A stretch of DNA of 64,000 nt from NCBI GenBank assembly GCA_937944055.1, contig CALDZJ010000013.1, forward strand, positions 1-64,000, in the 5' to 3' direction. Below the pieces are notes generated by a model, which saw only the letters and a program-made list of their open reading frames with translations, had not been told where the DNA came from and did no database searches. The stretch comes from an uncultured Verrucomicrobiales bacterium (GTDB lineage: Bacteria > Verrucomicrobiota > Verrucomicrobiia > Verrucomicrobiales > Akkermansiaceae). The position numbers and the translations under genes were made by a program. Each line of letters starts with the position of its first letter. Position 1 is the first letter of the stretch. Positions 36,570 to 45,574 of the stretch are shown piece by piece.

Positions 36570-37826
36570 ATGCTCACTAAATCTATTCTCAGCATCTGCT
36601 TCGTCGCCTCACTTGTTAGCGCCCCACTATTCGCTCAAAACTCGATCATCATCGACCCCACAGACCCTCTCGCCGATCTCACCAGCCTCGGCGAATGGAA
36701 TAATGACGATGACCCAGAAGGATGGACTTCAACAAACCTCCCTCTCACAGTCGCCGACGGAATGATCAGCGGCACCTCCGAAACAGGGGACCCACAGCTC
36801 GTTCTCTCCCCCATTGATCCCTCACTCGCCACCGGCCTCGTCAATCGCGTCATGATCGAATTCCGCCTCCAACGCCAAGCAACAGACGACTCCCGCATCG
36901 AGGTTTTTTGGACAGACACCGCAGGAGTCTTTAGCGCAGGCCGCGTCCTCACCCTTCCCGGCACTTCAATCCCAAGCGATGGACTGCCACACACCTATCG
37001 CTTCATTTTCGAAAATGTCGCGAACGGCCTAGCAGCACTCCGCGTGGATGGCTCTGCCCTTCCGAACTCCACACTCAGCTTCGATTTCCTCCGTGTCCAG
37101 ATTCTAGATTTCAACCCCGTCCTTGATCCCCTCAGCCCTCTCAGCAACTTCACCACCCTTGGGGAATTCGACACTGATGATGATTTTGAAACCTGGATCC
37201 CCACCAACATCGACCCATCCAGCGTTGCCGACGGAAACCTCTCTGGCAGCAGCAGCTCAAATGATCCACAGTTGTTTAGAGATAATCTGAACATCGACAC
37301 CAGCACAGGCGATTTTGATACAATTGAAATCAGATTACGCCGAGACCCTAGCGACAACACTCGCGTTGACCTTTTTTGGGGAGATGACAATGGCGGCATA
37401 GGCGCCGTGCGCCGAACCACCCTCCCCGGCGCTGCCTTCCCTACTGATAATCAATTCCACATCATTCAGTTCCCGATTGCTGATCTCATCAGCGGCACTC
37501 TTAACAGCCTTCGCTTCGATCCCTCCACCCTCAACGGCAGCCCAGTTAACTTCGACATCGACTATATCCGCATCGGCTCATTACCGACCTCCGCCCCCTC
37601 GGCACCCCTCATTACCGCCTTCAATCTTGACCCTCTCTTTGGCGAGATCGAACTCACATGGACCTCAATCCAAGGCGCTCCTTACCGGATTGAATCCTCC
37701 CCAAACCTCACCCCTGACTCTTGGACCCCTGCGGTTAGCAACCTGATCGGAGACGCCGGCACCAGCACCTTCCTCGGCCCAGTCAACACCACTGACCAGT
37801 TCTTTCGCGTCGTGCTCGAAAATTAA
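36570..37826 (+). CDS. Secreted two-repeat protein of unknown function
   Basis: A 418-residue exported protein (signal [23 protein letters not shown]). It contains two related domains of about 145 residues: about 28-180, with [21 protein letters not shown], and about 185-340, with [24 protein letters not shown]. Each looks like a beta-sandwich ([38 protein letters not shown]), perhaps carbohydrate-binding. The C-terminal about 65 residues ([14 protein letters not shown]...FFRVVLEN) form the module shared with three neighbours. It follows the CotH gene by 34 bp, likely in one transcript. No enzyme motif seen. Confidence 0.75.
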   Translation: MLTKSILSICFVASLVSAPLFAQNSIIIDPTDPLADLTSLGEWNNDDDPEGWTSTNLPLTVADGMISGTSETGDPQLVLSPIDPSLATGLVNRVMIEFRLQRQATDDSRIEVFWTDTAGVFSAGRVLTLPGTSIPSDGLPHTYRFIFENVANGLAALRVDGSALPNSTLSFDFLRVQILDFNPVLDPLSPLSNFTTLGEFDTDDDFETWIPTNIDPSSVADGNLSGSSSSNDPQLFRDNLNIDTSTGDFDTIEIRLRRDPSDNTRVDLFWGDDNGGIGAVRRTTLPGAAFPTDNQFHIIQFPIADLISGTLNSLRFDPSTLNGSPVNFDIDYIRIGSLPTSAPSAPLITAFNLDPLFGEIELTWTSIQGAPYRIESSPNLTPDSWTPAVSNLIGDAGTSTFLGPVNTTDQFFRVVLEN

Positions 37827-37876
37827 CAACACTCCCCCACCCACTACCACCCGCTCGCCTTATTTTCCAAAGCCTC

Positions 37877-39793
37877 ATGGCCCGCCTCTTAAACCTCACT
37901 CTCACCCTAACCTCCGCCTTCGCACTCACTCTCTCCTCCTCCGCGGCGGAAAAATCAAAACAGCCACAAAAACCGAATATCGTCTTCATCCTTGCTGATG
38001 ACCTAGGCTGGGCTGACACCACCCTCTACGGTCACAGCAAGCTCTACCAAACTCCCAATATCCAACGCCTCGCCAAACGGGGCATGACCTTCACCCGGGC
38101 CTACTCCGCCAGCCCCCTCTGCTCACCCACTCGGGCCAGCATTCTCACCGGCCAAAACCCCGCCCGCATCGGCCTCACCGCCCCCACTTGTCACCTTCCA
38201 CTCGTCAAGCTCCATGCCAGCCCCGGAAAATCCGCCGGCCCCGGCCAAAAAGCAATCCAGCCCGAATCCGCCTCCCGCCTTCGCACCGATCTTCCCACCC
38301 TCGGAAAAACCATAAAATCTGCCGGCTACGCCACCGCTCACTTCGGGAAATGGCACCTCGGCATCGCACCCTTCTCCCCACTGGAACAGGGCTTTGACAT
38401 CGACATCCCTCACTGGCACGGCCCCGGTCCAGCCGGTAATTTTGTCGCCCCATGGAAATACCCCGACTTCGACCCCCAACACCCCAAGCAACACATCGAG
38501 GACCGCATGGCACAAGAAGCCTCCGCCTTCATAGAAAAACACCAAGACCGCCCCTTCTTCCTGAACTACTGGATGTTCAGCGTCCACGCCCCCTTCAACG
38601 CCAAAGAGGAACTCATCGAAAAATACCGCCCCCTCATTGACCCAAAAAACCCGCAGCGTAGCCCCACCTACGCCGCCATGATCGAATCAATGGATGACGC
38701 CGTAGGTACCCTTCTTGACACTCTCGATCGCCTTAAAATCACCGACAACACCATCATCATTTTCTTCTCAGACAACGGCGGGAACATGTATGACATCGTC
38801 GATGAAACCTCTCCCACCAGTAACCACCCACTCCGTGGAGGAAAGGCCTCACAATTCGAAGGAGGGATTCGCGTCCCCATGATCGTCTCTTGGCCTGGTC
38901 AAATCACCCCAGAAAGTACGAGCGACGCCTTAGTTCAGTCCACCGACTTCTACCCCACCCTCCTTGACATCCTCTCACTTGAAAAAGCAAACGGCCAAAT
39001 CTTCGATGGCGTCAGCATCCTCCCCGCCCTCAAAGAGCAAGAATTCTCCCACCCCCCGATCTTCACCTACTTCCCCCATAACCCACCCGTCCCCGATTGG
39101 ATTCCCCCCTCCATCTCCATTCACCATAATCAGTGGAAACTCATCCGAGAGTTCCACCAAGGCGAAAACCTCGCCCACCGCTACCGCCTCTTCGACCTCT
39201 CCCGCGACCTCGGCGAAAAACACAATCTCGCCCCTCAACAACCCAAGCTCGTGGAACGACTCGACGCCAAGATCGAGACCTTCCTTAAAGAAAGCAAAGC
39301 GATCCTTCCTCTCCCAAATCCCAAATTCGACCCCGCAAAATACCAACCCGAACTCGAAGGCCAAAATCGCGTCGGTCGTGGAAAAAAGAAGTCCCGCAAA
39401 CAGAACGACATCGCAGACCCCAAGCTCCAAGGCTGGAAGGCGCGTAATGCAAGCTACTCCATCAAAAACGGCATTCTCAGCCTCAAAGCAACCCAGTCAG
39501 ATCCCTTCCTCGGCATCGGCGCCAAGCAATTTAAAAAAAACACGCGCCTGACCCTGCGCCTCAGATCGCCCCTCGGCGGGAAAGGAAAAGTGACCTGGGC
39601 CAATGAAACATCCAGCCCCGGCAGCCTCCCCTTCTCCTTAAGAACCGGAGAATGGACGAACCTCACGCTCACCCTCCGACCCAAAACCGACCTCGGCATC
39701 CTACGCCTCCACCTCCCTAAAACCGAGGCCCCCATCGAGATTGATCGCCTCTCCCTAAACTCCGGAAAAATCACACTCACCAGCGAGTTCTAA
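37877..39793 (+). CDS. Sulfatase (formylglycine type S1) with C-terminal extension
   Basis: A 638-residue exported arylsulfatase-family enzyme. After a repetitive signal peptide ([17 protein letters not shown]), it has [13 protein letters not shown], the formylglycine motif [19 protein letters not shown] with C82, [18 protein letters not shown] and FSDNGG. The catalytic domain runs to about residue 500. A basic linker ([10 protein letters not shown]) and a beta-rich extension of about 110 residues follow, perhaps a carbohydrate-binding module (inference). Substrate unknown; likely a sulfated glycan. It is 51 bp after the two-repeat protein and 122 bp before the permease gene. Its relative is 27367-28905. 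Confidence 0.9.
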   Translation: MARLLNLTLTLTSAFALTLSSSAAEKSKQPQKPNIVFILADDLGWADTTLYGHSKLYQTPNIQRLAKRGMTFTRAYSASPLCSPTRASILTGQNPARIGLTAPTCHLPLVKLHASPGKSAGPGQKAIQPESASRLRTDLPTLGKTIKSAGYATAHFGKWHLGIAPFSPLEQGFDIDIPHWHGPGPAGNFVAPWKYPDFDPQHPKQHIEDRMAQEASAFIEKHQDRPFFLNYWMFSVHAPFNAKEELIEKYRPLIDPKNPQRSPTYAAMIESMDDAVGTLLDTLDRLKITDNTIIIFFSDNGGNMYDIVDETSPTSNHPLRGGKASQFEGGIRVPMIVSWPGQITPESTSDALVQSTDFYPTLLDILSLEKANGQIFDGVSILPALKEQEFSHPPIFTYFPHNPPVPDWIPPSISIHHNQWKLIREFHQGENLAHRYRLFDLSRDLGEKHNLAPQQPKLVERLDAKIETFLKESKAILPLPNPKFDPAKYQPELEGQNRVGRGKKKSRKQNDIADPKLQGWKARNASYSIKNGILSLKATQSDPFLGIGAKQFKKNTRLTLRLRSPLGGKGKVTWANETSSPGSLPFSLRTGEWTNLTLTLRPKTDLGILRLHLPKTEAPIEIDRLSLNSGKITLTSEF

Positions 39794-39915
39794 CAAAAAA
39801 GAAAAAGCGGCAAAATCCGCCACCTCTCACTCGCTCCGCTCCCTCAGCCTTCCCTCCGAAAAATAGCCCGCTTTTTTATCGAGCCCACCCCCCGTTTTAC
39901 GCTTCACTGTCCCAA

Positions 39916-40857
39916 GTGACTGAACAAACGAAGGACCAATTAGCCGATGGCTCTTACGAATTCCTCTCCATTTTCTTGGAAGGTCTCCCATTCATCTTTC
40001 TCGGCACCCTAGTCAGTGGCTTCCTAGGGACTTACCTCCCTCGCGGAGCCTTCGAAAAATTCCTCCCAAAGAACCGCACCCTTGCCATCTTGATGAGTGG
40101 TTTTCTTGGCGCGATCTTCCCAGTCTGTGAATGCGCGGTCGTCCCCGTGATCCGCCGCCTAGTCAAAAATGGCCTCCCCGTAGGCTGCGCGCTTGCCTAC
40201 ATGCTCGCCGCTCCCATTTTTAATCCAGTCACCGCCATCAGCACCTACAAGGCCTTTAATAACTCTCATGAGATCGCACTCTCCCGCCTCGCCATGGGAT
40301 ATATCGTCGCCATCATCATCGCCCTCATCGTCTCCCGCATCGCGCACGACCTCTTCCTAAAAGCCTCCGCTAAAAAGGACGAAGGACACGAGCATCACCA
40401 CCCGCGTAACCTCAACTCCGCCCTGAATAACTCGCTGCGCGACTTCATGGACGTCGGCCTCTACTTCTGCATCGGAGTGGTCCTCACCGCCATCTTGAAA
40501 ACCACCATCATTGACCCCACTGATGACTTCTGGAAAAACCTCGCCGATAACTCCATCCTCGGCGGAGCAGGCATGATGATCCTCGCCTTCGTCCTCAGCC
40601 TCTGCTCCACCTCAGATGCCTTCATCGCCGCAAACTTCGCAAACTTCAAATACGGGCCTAAACTCGCCTTCATGGTCTTCGGCCCCATGATGGATGCCAA
40701 ACTCATCTTCCTCTACTCCACCGTCTTTAAATGGAAGTTTATCGCCTTCCTCTTCGTCGCGATCTTCATTCTCACCGGTGCTCTTAGCATCCTCTTCGAA
40801 ACCCAAATCCTGCGAATCTGGATGACTCCAGACCAGCCGATCCCTCTTACGCCATGA
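39916..40857 (+). CDS. Permease, SO_0444/ArsP_1-type (PF03773)
   Basis: A 313-residue inner-membrane protein with about eight hydrophobic segments and the family motif FPVCECAVVPVIRRL. APIFNPVTAIST and LCSTSDAFIAANF are further conserved blocks. Family members move metals, metalloids or organoarsenicals, and some copper- and zinc-related exporters belong here; the substrate here is unknown. A His-rich cytoplasmic loop (DEGHEHHHPRN) may bind metal. The start is GTG (39916). Its stop overlaps the start of the DUF1980 gene by 4 bp, the usual arrangement for this permease and its partner. Confidence 0.83.
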   Translation: MTEQTKDQLADGSYEFLSIFLEGLPFIFLGTLVSGFLGTYLPRGAFEKFLPKNRTLAILMSGFLGAIFPVCECAVVPVIRRLVKNGLPVGCALAYMLAAPIFNPVTAISTYKAFNNSHEIALSRLAMGYIVAIIIALIVSRIAHDLFLKASAKKDEGHEHHHPRNLNSALNNSLRDFMDVGLYFCIGVVLTAILKTTIIDPTDDFWKNLADNSILGGAGMMILAFVLSLCSTSDAFIAANFANFKYGPKLAFMVFGPMMDAKLIFLYSTVFKWKFIAFLFVAIFILTGALSILFETQILRIWMTPDQPIPLTP

Positions 40858-41756
40858 ACGCAGTTCACACTCGACTCTTCGGCCTTCTGGCCTCCTCTTG
40901 GGGCTCGCTCCTCATCTACTTTTACCAATCCGGTCGACTTCACAAGTACCTCGCCCCGGACTTCCACCACCTCATCATGTTTGGGGGAATTGGCATCCTC
41001 ATCTTAGGAGTCTACTCCATCATCAACCCCCAGGAAAAAAAATCCTCCTGCGGTCATGAGCACCAGCATGAAGCCCATCACCACGCATGTGATCACGACC
41101 ACGGCCATGACCACAGCCACGACCACCATCATGACCACCATCATGACCACCATCATGATGATGACTGCTCTGACTGCAGCCACGAACATGAAGAAGGACA
41201 TGGCCCTCTCATCACCATCCTCCTAACCATCATCCCCCTCTCCATCGCGATGAACTTCACCGAGGACAAGCTCTCCAATACCGGCCTCTCCAAAAAAGGC
41301 CTCTACGAAGCACCGAACCTCACAAACTTTGCCAGCATCCCACCCTTCACCCGAGCTGACATCGAAAAACGAGTCCCAAAAAACGAACACGGGGAATTTG
41401 AACTTCGCTTAATCAACGCCTACTACGCTGCCGGTGACCGCGAAATCCAAGACATCTACGATGGCCTCCCCGTAGAGCTGGAGGGCCGCATCGCCCCAGA
41501 AAAAATCAACAATGAGTCCGGGAACCGCATGCGCATCTTCCGCTCCATCATGACCTGCTGCGCCTCTGATCTACAAGTCATCGGCATCTCTCTAGAGTTC
41601 CCAGAAGACGTCGCTAAATCAGAGGAAGGTGACTGGGTAAAAGCGGGCGGCATTCTCACCTTCGAAACCATTAACGGCACCGTAGTCCCCCTCCTCAAGG
41701 TCCGCGGGGTCAACTTGGCCGAAGAACCATACTCAGAGTTTCTCCTCCGCCAATAA
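40854..41756 (+). CDS. DUF1980 (TIGR03943-type) membrane protein with His/Asp-rich loop
   Basis: A 300-residue membrane protein, the standard partner of PF03773 permeases (YcgQ/YcgR type). N-terminal segments (SWGSLLIYFYQS, LIMFGGIGILILGVYSI) flank a metal-binding-type stretch of about 60 residues rich in His and Asp (repeated HDHHHD, CSDCSHEHEE). Another membrane segment (LITILLTIIPLSIAMNF) and a soluble domain with RSIMTCCASDLQVIG follow. A shared role in zinc or other divalent metal handling is inference from the His-rich loop. Translation is coupled to the permease by a 4-bp overlap. The loop is encoded by 12-bp tandem repeats. Confidence 0.83.
   Translation: MNAVHTRLFGLLASSWGSLLIYFYQSGRLHKYLAPDFHHLIMFGGIGILILGVYSIINPQEKKSSCGHEHQHEAHHHACDHDHGHDHSHDHHHDHHHDHHHDDDCSDCSHEHEEGHGPLITILLTIIPLSIAMNFTEDKLSNTGLSKKGLYEAPNLTNFASIPPFTRADIEKRVPKNEHGEFELRLINAYYAAGDREIQDIYDGLPVELEGRIAPEKINNESGNRMRIFRSIMTCCASDLQVIGISLEFPEDVAKSEEGDWVKAGGILTFETINGTVVPLLKVRGVNLAEEPYSEFLLRQ
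41121..41156 (+). repeat. 12-bp tandem repeat GACCACCATCAT, three exact copies
   Basis: Three exact copies at 41121-41132, 41133-41144 and 41145-41156 encode the repeated Asp-His-His-His units of the DUF1980 loop. Copy number can change by slippage without breaking the frame. Confidence 0.9.
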
Positions 41757-41760
41757 GCTC

Positions 41761-42672
41761 ATGCCTCTCGATCCCCTCCAAGCCCTGCGCTCACAGCTCC
41801 TCACCACCGTCCTCGGCTCTGACGAGGCCGTTGACCTCCTTCTAACCGCCCTCCTTGCCCGCGGACACGCCCTCGTCACCGGACCTCCCGGAATTGGCAA
41901 AACCACCCTCGCCCAAACCCTCTCCACCTCGCTCAGCGGATCTTTTAAACGAGTTCAATTCACCCCCGACCTCCTTCCCTCAGACATTCTCGGCTACCAA
42001 CTCTACCGCCCGCACAACGGCGAGTTCGAGTTCATCGCCGGCCCCGTCTTCGCCAACCTCCTCCTCGCGGACGAGATTAACCGCGCCTCCCCCCGCACCC
42101 AGTCCTCACTCCTAGAGGCCATGAACGAGCGCCAAGTCACCATCGATGGCGTCACCCACGAACTCCCCGACCCCTTCCTCGTCGTCGCCACCCAAAACGA
42201 CACCTCCTCCACTGGAACCTTCCCCCTCCCCGAGCCACAGCTCGACCGCTTCCTCGTCTCCATCCCCATGAGACTCCCCGACGATCAAATTCAACTCGAA
42301 ATCCTCCGCTTCCACTCCGAAAAATCAACCAGCACTCCCCCCTCTGCCGTCCTCTCGCTCGAACAACTCCGCGACCTCCAAGAACAAGCGAGTCAAATTT
42401 CAGTCTCCGACACTCTCCAACGCTACCTCCTCGCACTCTGCCAAGCCGTCCGCAGCATCATCGGCCAAGACCACACCGTCTCCACCCGCGCCACCCTCGC
42501 GCTCCAACGCGCCGCCCAAGCCGTCGCCCTCCTCGACAAGCAAACCTCCGTCCTCCCCGACCACGTCCAAAAAATCTTCCCCCACGTCCTCCGCCATCGC
42601 CTCCTCTCAGAAGACACCCCCGATGCAGACCACCTCCTCAACTCCGCCCTCGAGCAAACCCCCGTCCCCTAG
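41761..42672 (+). CDS. MoxR family AAA+ ATPase
   Basis: A 303-residue cytoplasmic MoxR-type (AAA_3) ATPase, a chaperone-like family that helps assemble or activate other proteins, often metal or cell-envelope ones. Walker A GPPGIGKTT, Walker B LLLADEINRASPRTQ, sensor region VVATQNDTSSTGTFPLPEPQLDRF, and the lid domain follows from about 200. MoxR genes usually stand beside DUF58/von Willebrand A genes; here none is adjacent, because a convergent avtA follows. It is 4 bp after the DUF1980 gene, so it may be in the permease operon. Confidence 0.9.
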   Translation: MPLDPLQALRSQLLTTVLGSDEAVDLLLTALLARGHALVTGPPGIGKTTLAQTLSTSLSGSFKRVQFTPDLLPSDILGYQLYRPHNGEFEFIAGPVFANLLLADEINRASPRTQSSLLEAMNERQVTIDGVTHELPDPFLVVATQNDTSSTGTFPLPEPQLDRFLVSIPMRLPDDQIQLEILRFHSEKSTSTPPSAVLSLEQLRDLQEQASQISVSDTLQRYLLALCQAVRSIIGQDHTVSTRATLALQRAAQAVALLDKQTSVLPDHVQKIFPHVLRHRLLSEDTPDADHLLNSALEQTPVP

Positions 42673-42701
42673 CCACGGAACGGCGCGCATCTCGCCGCCG
42701 A

Positions 42702-42731
42702 CCCCTCAAGCAAAGCCCGCCCCTCAAGCAA
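42702..42731. repeat. Imperfect 18-bp tandem repeat at the avtA stop codon
   Basis: CCCCTCAAGCAA occurs at 42702-42713 and 42720-42731 (18-bp period). The second copy contains the minus-strand TGA of avtA (42726-42724), so the duplicate lies immediately downstream of the gene's stop. Confidence 0.75.
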
Positions 42732-43998
42732 GCTCCCCATAAACTCGGTTCACCTCCTCCGCGATCACCTTGATCCCGTATTCCACCGTCTCCGCATCCA
42801 TCGTATAGCTCACCCGGATACACTCCTGCGTGTGCTTCCACTCCAGCTCCTCCGGCAGCCCGAAGAAAAAGAACTCACTCGGCACCACCAGCACCCCACG
42901 CTTCTTCAGCCGCTCATAAAGCTCCCGCGCCGTGATCGGCAAATCCTCAAACCACAGCCAAAGGAAAAGCGCTCCTTCACTCTTATGAACGTAGTAAGGA
43001 ACCCCTTCCGCAAATTCCCGCGCAAACCACTCCTGCGCCATTTCTGAACGCTCTTCATAAAAAGGTTTCACCACCTCCTTGCTCAGCCGCAAAACTTCCC
43101 CACTCTCCACCAAAGGCCTCAAGATTTCTGGCCCCACATTGCCATTCGCTAAGCCCACGATTGAGGTCATTGATGAAATGCAGCGGCACATCTCCTGACT
43201 CGCCACCACGATGCCCGTCCGCACTCCCGGTAGACCGATCTTGGACAAGCTCAGCGTCAGAATCATCCCCTCATCCCACACCGGCGTCACCTCAGAGAAG
43301 ATGACATTCGGGAAAGGCGCCCCATAGGCATTATCAATGATCAGAGGAATCCCCTTAGCCCGCGCAATCTCTCGCAGCCTCTCAATCTCCTCATCCGTCA
43401 AAACATTCCCCGAGGGATTGGTGGGGCGTGACACACAGATCGCTGCAATATCATCACCCGGATTCACCGCATCAAAGTCCACTCGGTATTTAAACTCGTG
43501 CGGCCCGATCTTCTCAATCTTCGCCGGAATCGCCTCAAAAAAATCTGCCCCTACCGACTGATTCGCGTAGCCAATATACTCCGGCAACAAGGGCAACATG
43601 ATCTTCTTCCGTGATCCATCCGGGAACCTTCCCGCCAGCGCATTAAAAAGAAAAAAGAAAGCCGTCTGCCCACCCATCGTCAGCGCAAAGTTCTCATGCG
43701 TCACTTCCCAGCCAAATTCCCTCCGGAAGAGATCCGCCAGCGCCATCCGAAAAGCCTCGCTCCCAGCTGGCACATCATAATTCCCCAGCATTTTTTCCAT
43801 CCCACTTGGCTCCGCCATAATTTCCTCCATTCGCTCTCTCCAAACCGCATCCATCTCCGGAACATGAGCCGGTTGCCCCCCTCCTAACATCTTCACATCA
43901 CCACCACCGGCCAAGGCCTCCCCGAGATCATCCATCAAATCCCCAATCCCACTTCCACTACAAAGATTTTTTCCAAAGGTCGAAAGCTCCCAGTTCAT
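42724..43998 (-). CDS. avtA: Valine--pyruvate aminotransferase
   Basis: A 424-residue PLP-dependent class I aminotransferase. AvtA uses alanine as amino donor to interconvert valine and 2-ketoisovalerate. The start MNWELSTFGKNLCSGSGIGDLMDDL aligns with E. coli AvtA's beginning. Later blocks are MLGGGQPAHVP, SRPTNPSGNVLTDEEI, the PLP-lysine region LSLSKIGLPGVRTGIV, and CIRVSYTMD near the C-terminus. The ATG at 43998 is chosen over 44010 because it matches the family start. It is convergent with moxR and divergent from the methyltransferase gene. Confidence 0.9.
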   Translation of the reverse strand: MNWELSTFGKNLCSGSGIGDLMDDLGEALAGGGDVKMLGGGQPAHVPEMDAVWRERMEEIMAEPSGMEKMLGNYDVPAGSEAFRMALADLFRREFGWEVTHENFALTMGGQTAFFFLFNALAGRFPDGSRKKIMLPLLPEYIGYANQSVGADFFEAIPAKIEKIGPHEFKYRVDFDAVNPGDDIAAICVSRPTNPSGNVLTDEEIERLREIARAKGIPLIIDNAYGAPFPNVIFSEVTPVWDEGMILTLSLSKIGLPGVRTGIVVASQEMCRCISSMTSIVGLANGNVGPEILRPLVESGEVLRLSKEVVKPFYEERSEMAQEWFAREFAEGVPYYVHKSEGALFLWLWFEDLPITARELYERLKKRGVLVVPSEFFFFGLPEELEWKHTQECIRVSYTMDAETVEYGIKVIAEEVNRVYGELA

Positions 43999-44107
43999 GA
44001 CAAGAATCATGACTCCTCTACACCGGATTTGTCACTGAAATCTCTCCACTTTTCTCTGAAAATTCTCAATCCTGCCAAAGCGCAGTCACCCTGCCAGATG
44101 AACACAC

Positions 44108-44941
44108 ATGTCAGATCACACTTATGACGATCTCGACCCCCTCTACCGGGCTATTTGGGGACAATCCCTCCACCACGCTTACTGGGAATCCGGAAAGGAA
44201 ACGAGCGATGAAGCGAAGGAGAAACTCATCCAGAAAATCTTCCGGCACTGGCAACCCAGCGGCCACATCATAGATATTGGCTGCGGTTACGGAGTCCTCG
44301 CACGGCGGCTCAGCCAGCGTTTCCAATGCCACGTCAGCGCATGCACCTCCTCCCAAGCGCAAGCCGACGCCATCAAAAAAAACTCCGCGATTCGACAATC
44401 CCCTCCCGCAAATAAACTCACCCTCCTAAGCGGATCATGGCTTGATCAAGTGCTCCCCGCTCAGAGTCTGGACGCGGCGCTCTCGCTAGAAAGCACCTCC
44501 CACTTTGCAGATTTTTCCGCCCTTTTGAAAAAAACCCATCAAGTGCTCAAGCCGGGCGCAAGTTGGCTCATCTGTGATTGGTTTTCCGAGCATGGCGAGC
44601 GCCCCCTACTCCGCCATCTTGCCGAGACTGGCGGACTCCCCCCATGGCGGAGCCTTTCAGCCTTTCTCACCCTCGCCCACCAGGAAGGCTTCACCATCTC
44701 CCTCACCCTCGATCTCTCCAGACAAGTCGCCCCCACTTGGTCCTCCCTTTTTCTGAAATCCCTCAGCACTCCACTCAAGAAACCCAAGATGATCCCCCTC
44801 TTTCTCTCCGCCGTCTGCAAGCGTCCCGCCCTCCTCTGGACCTTCCCCCTACTCCGCCTCGCCTACGCCCAAGGCGATCTCTCCTACTTCTTAATCAAGC
44901 TCACAAAGGACGAATCGCTTTCATCTCGCCCTCCGCCATGA
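44108..44941 (+). CDS. SAM-dependent methyltransferase
   Basis: A 277-residue class I methyltransferase. The SAM-binding motif IIDIGCGYGVLARRL (about 58-72) is clear, preceded by YDDLDPLYRAIWGQSLHHAYW, a pattern seen in small-molecule (tocopherol- or dimethylglycine-type) methyltransferases. SWLICDWFSEH and LDAALSLESTSHF are later motifs. It is soluble, with moderately hydrophobic C-terminal helices. Substrate unknown. It is 24 bp upstream of a membrane-protein gene, and the pair may be co-transcribed with the RluD-like gene. Confidence 0.85.
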   Translation: MSDHTYDDLDPLYRAIWGQSLHHAYWESGKETSDEAKEKLIQKIFRHWQPSGHIIDIGCGYGVLARRLSQRFQCHVSACTSSQAQADAIKKNSAIRQSPPANKLTLLSGSWLDQVLPAQSLDAALSLESTSHFADFSALLKKTHQVLKPGASWLICDWFSEHGERPLLRHLAETGGLPPWRSLSAFLTLAHQEGFTISLTLDLSRQVAPTWSSLFLKSLSTPLKKPKMIPLFLSAVCKRPALLWTFPLLRLAYAQGDLSYFLIKLTKDESLSSRPPP

Positions 44942-44965
44942 TTCAAAGTAAGTTTCCCCTGATCT

Positions 44966-45574
44966 ATGAAGAAAGTCCGTTTGCCTCGCTCCGTCATCCT
45001 CGTTGCGGTTCTTTATCTTGTCGCGGCAACGAGCGCGGCCATCACTCTCCAAAATTGGGATTTTCTAAAGACCTACATCCCCTTCTTCATCGCGATCGCC
45101 GCCTTCATCGCGCTCATGCATCGGCGAGTTCACTTCTCGATGGCACTCCTCTGGTCCCTCACCCTCTGGGGCGCGCTCCATCTCGCCGGGGGGCTTGTCA
45201 GAATTCCCGAGACCTGGGACTCCGAGGGAGAGCAAACGATCCTCTACTCTTGGTGGGTCATTGGATCATGGCTGAAGTATGACCAAGTGGTCCAGGCCTT
45301 CGGCTTTGGGACCTGCACCTGGCTCATCTGGGAGGCTCTCCGCGCCAGTATCCAAGCTCGCCTCGGCCGTAAACTCTACCCCTCCATGGGCATGATTTTC
45401 CTCTGCGTCTTCGCCGGAATGGGCCTCGGCGCACTCACCGAGATCGTAGGCTACCTTGCCGATCTCAACCTCGCGCAACTAGACACCAGCAGATACCTCG
45501 ACACCTGCAAAGACCTCCTTGCTAATCTCGTCGGCTGCCTTTTTGTCGGAGTTTTGATCCTCTTCCGCGGTTAA
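44966..45574 (+). CDS. Inner-membrane protein, DUF2238 (YjdF)-like
   Basis: A 202-residue integral membrane protein with about six hydrophobic segments (SVILVAVLYLVAATSA; IPFFIAIAAFIALM; ALLWSLTLWGALHLAGG; GMIFLCVFAGMGLGALTEIVGY; DLLANLVGCLFVGVLILF). The pattern W..LHLAGG, then Y..WWVIGS..KYDQVVQAFGFG, and GLGALTEIVGY, DTCKDLLANLVG fits DUF2238 (YjdF). Function is unknown. Its TAA overlaps the next gene's ATG by one base (45574), so translation is coupled to the RluD-like enzyme. Confidence 0.72.
   Translation: MKKVRLPRSVILVAVLYLVAATSAAITLQNWDFLKTYIPFFIAIAAFIALMHRRVHFSMALLWSLTLWGALHLAGGLVRIPETWDSEGEQTILYSWWVIGSWLKYDQVVQAFGFGTCTWLIWEALRASIQARLGRKLYPSMGMIFLCVFAGMGLGALTEIVGYLADLNLAQLDTSRYLDTCKDLLANLVGCLFVGVLILFRG

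Noticed and set aside
39802-39877. AAAAAGCGG paired with CCGCTTTTT as a terminator after the second sulfatase
   Set aside because: The loop would be over 50 nt. Termination is possible but not supported; a similar A-run/GCTTTTTT pair near 63721-63775 has the same problem.
41004-41201. ORF on the opposite strand of the His/Asp repeat
   Set aside because: A low-complexity Met/Val shadow caused by the GACCACCATCAT repeats.
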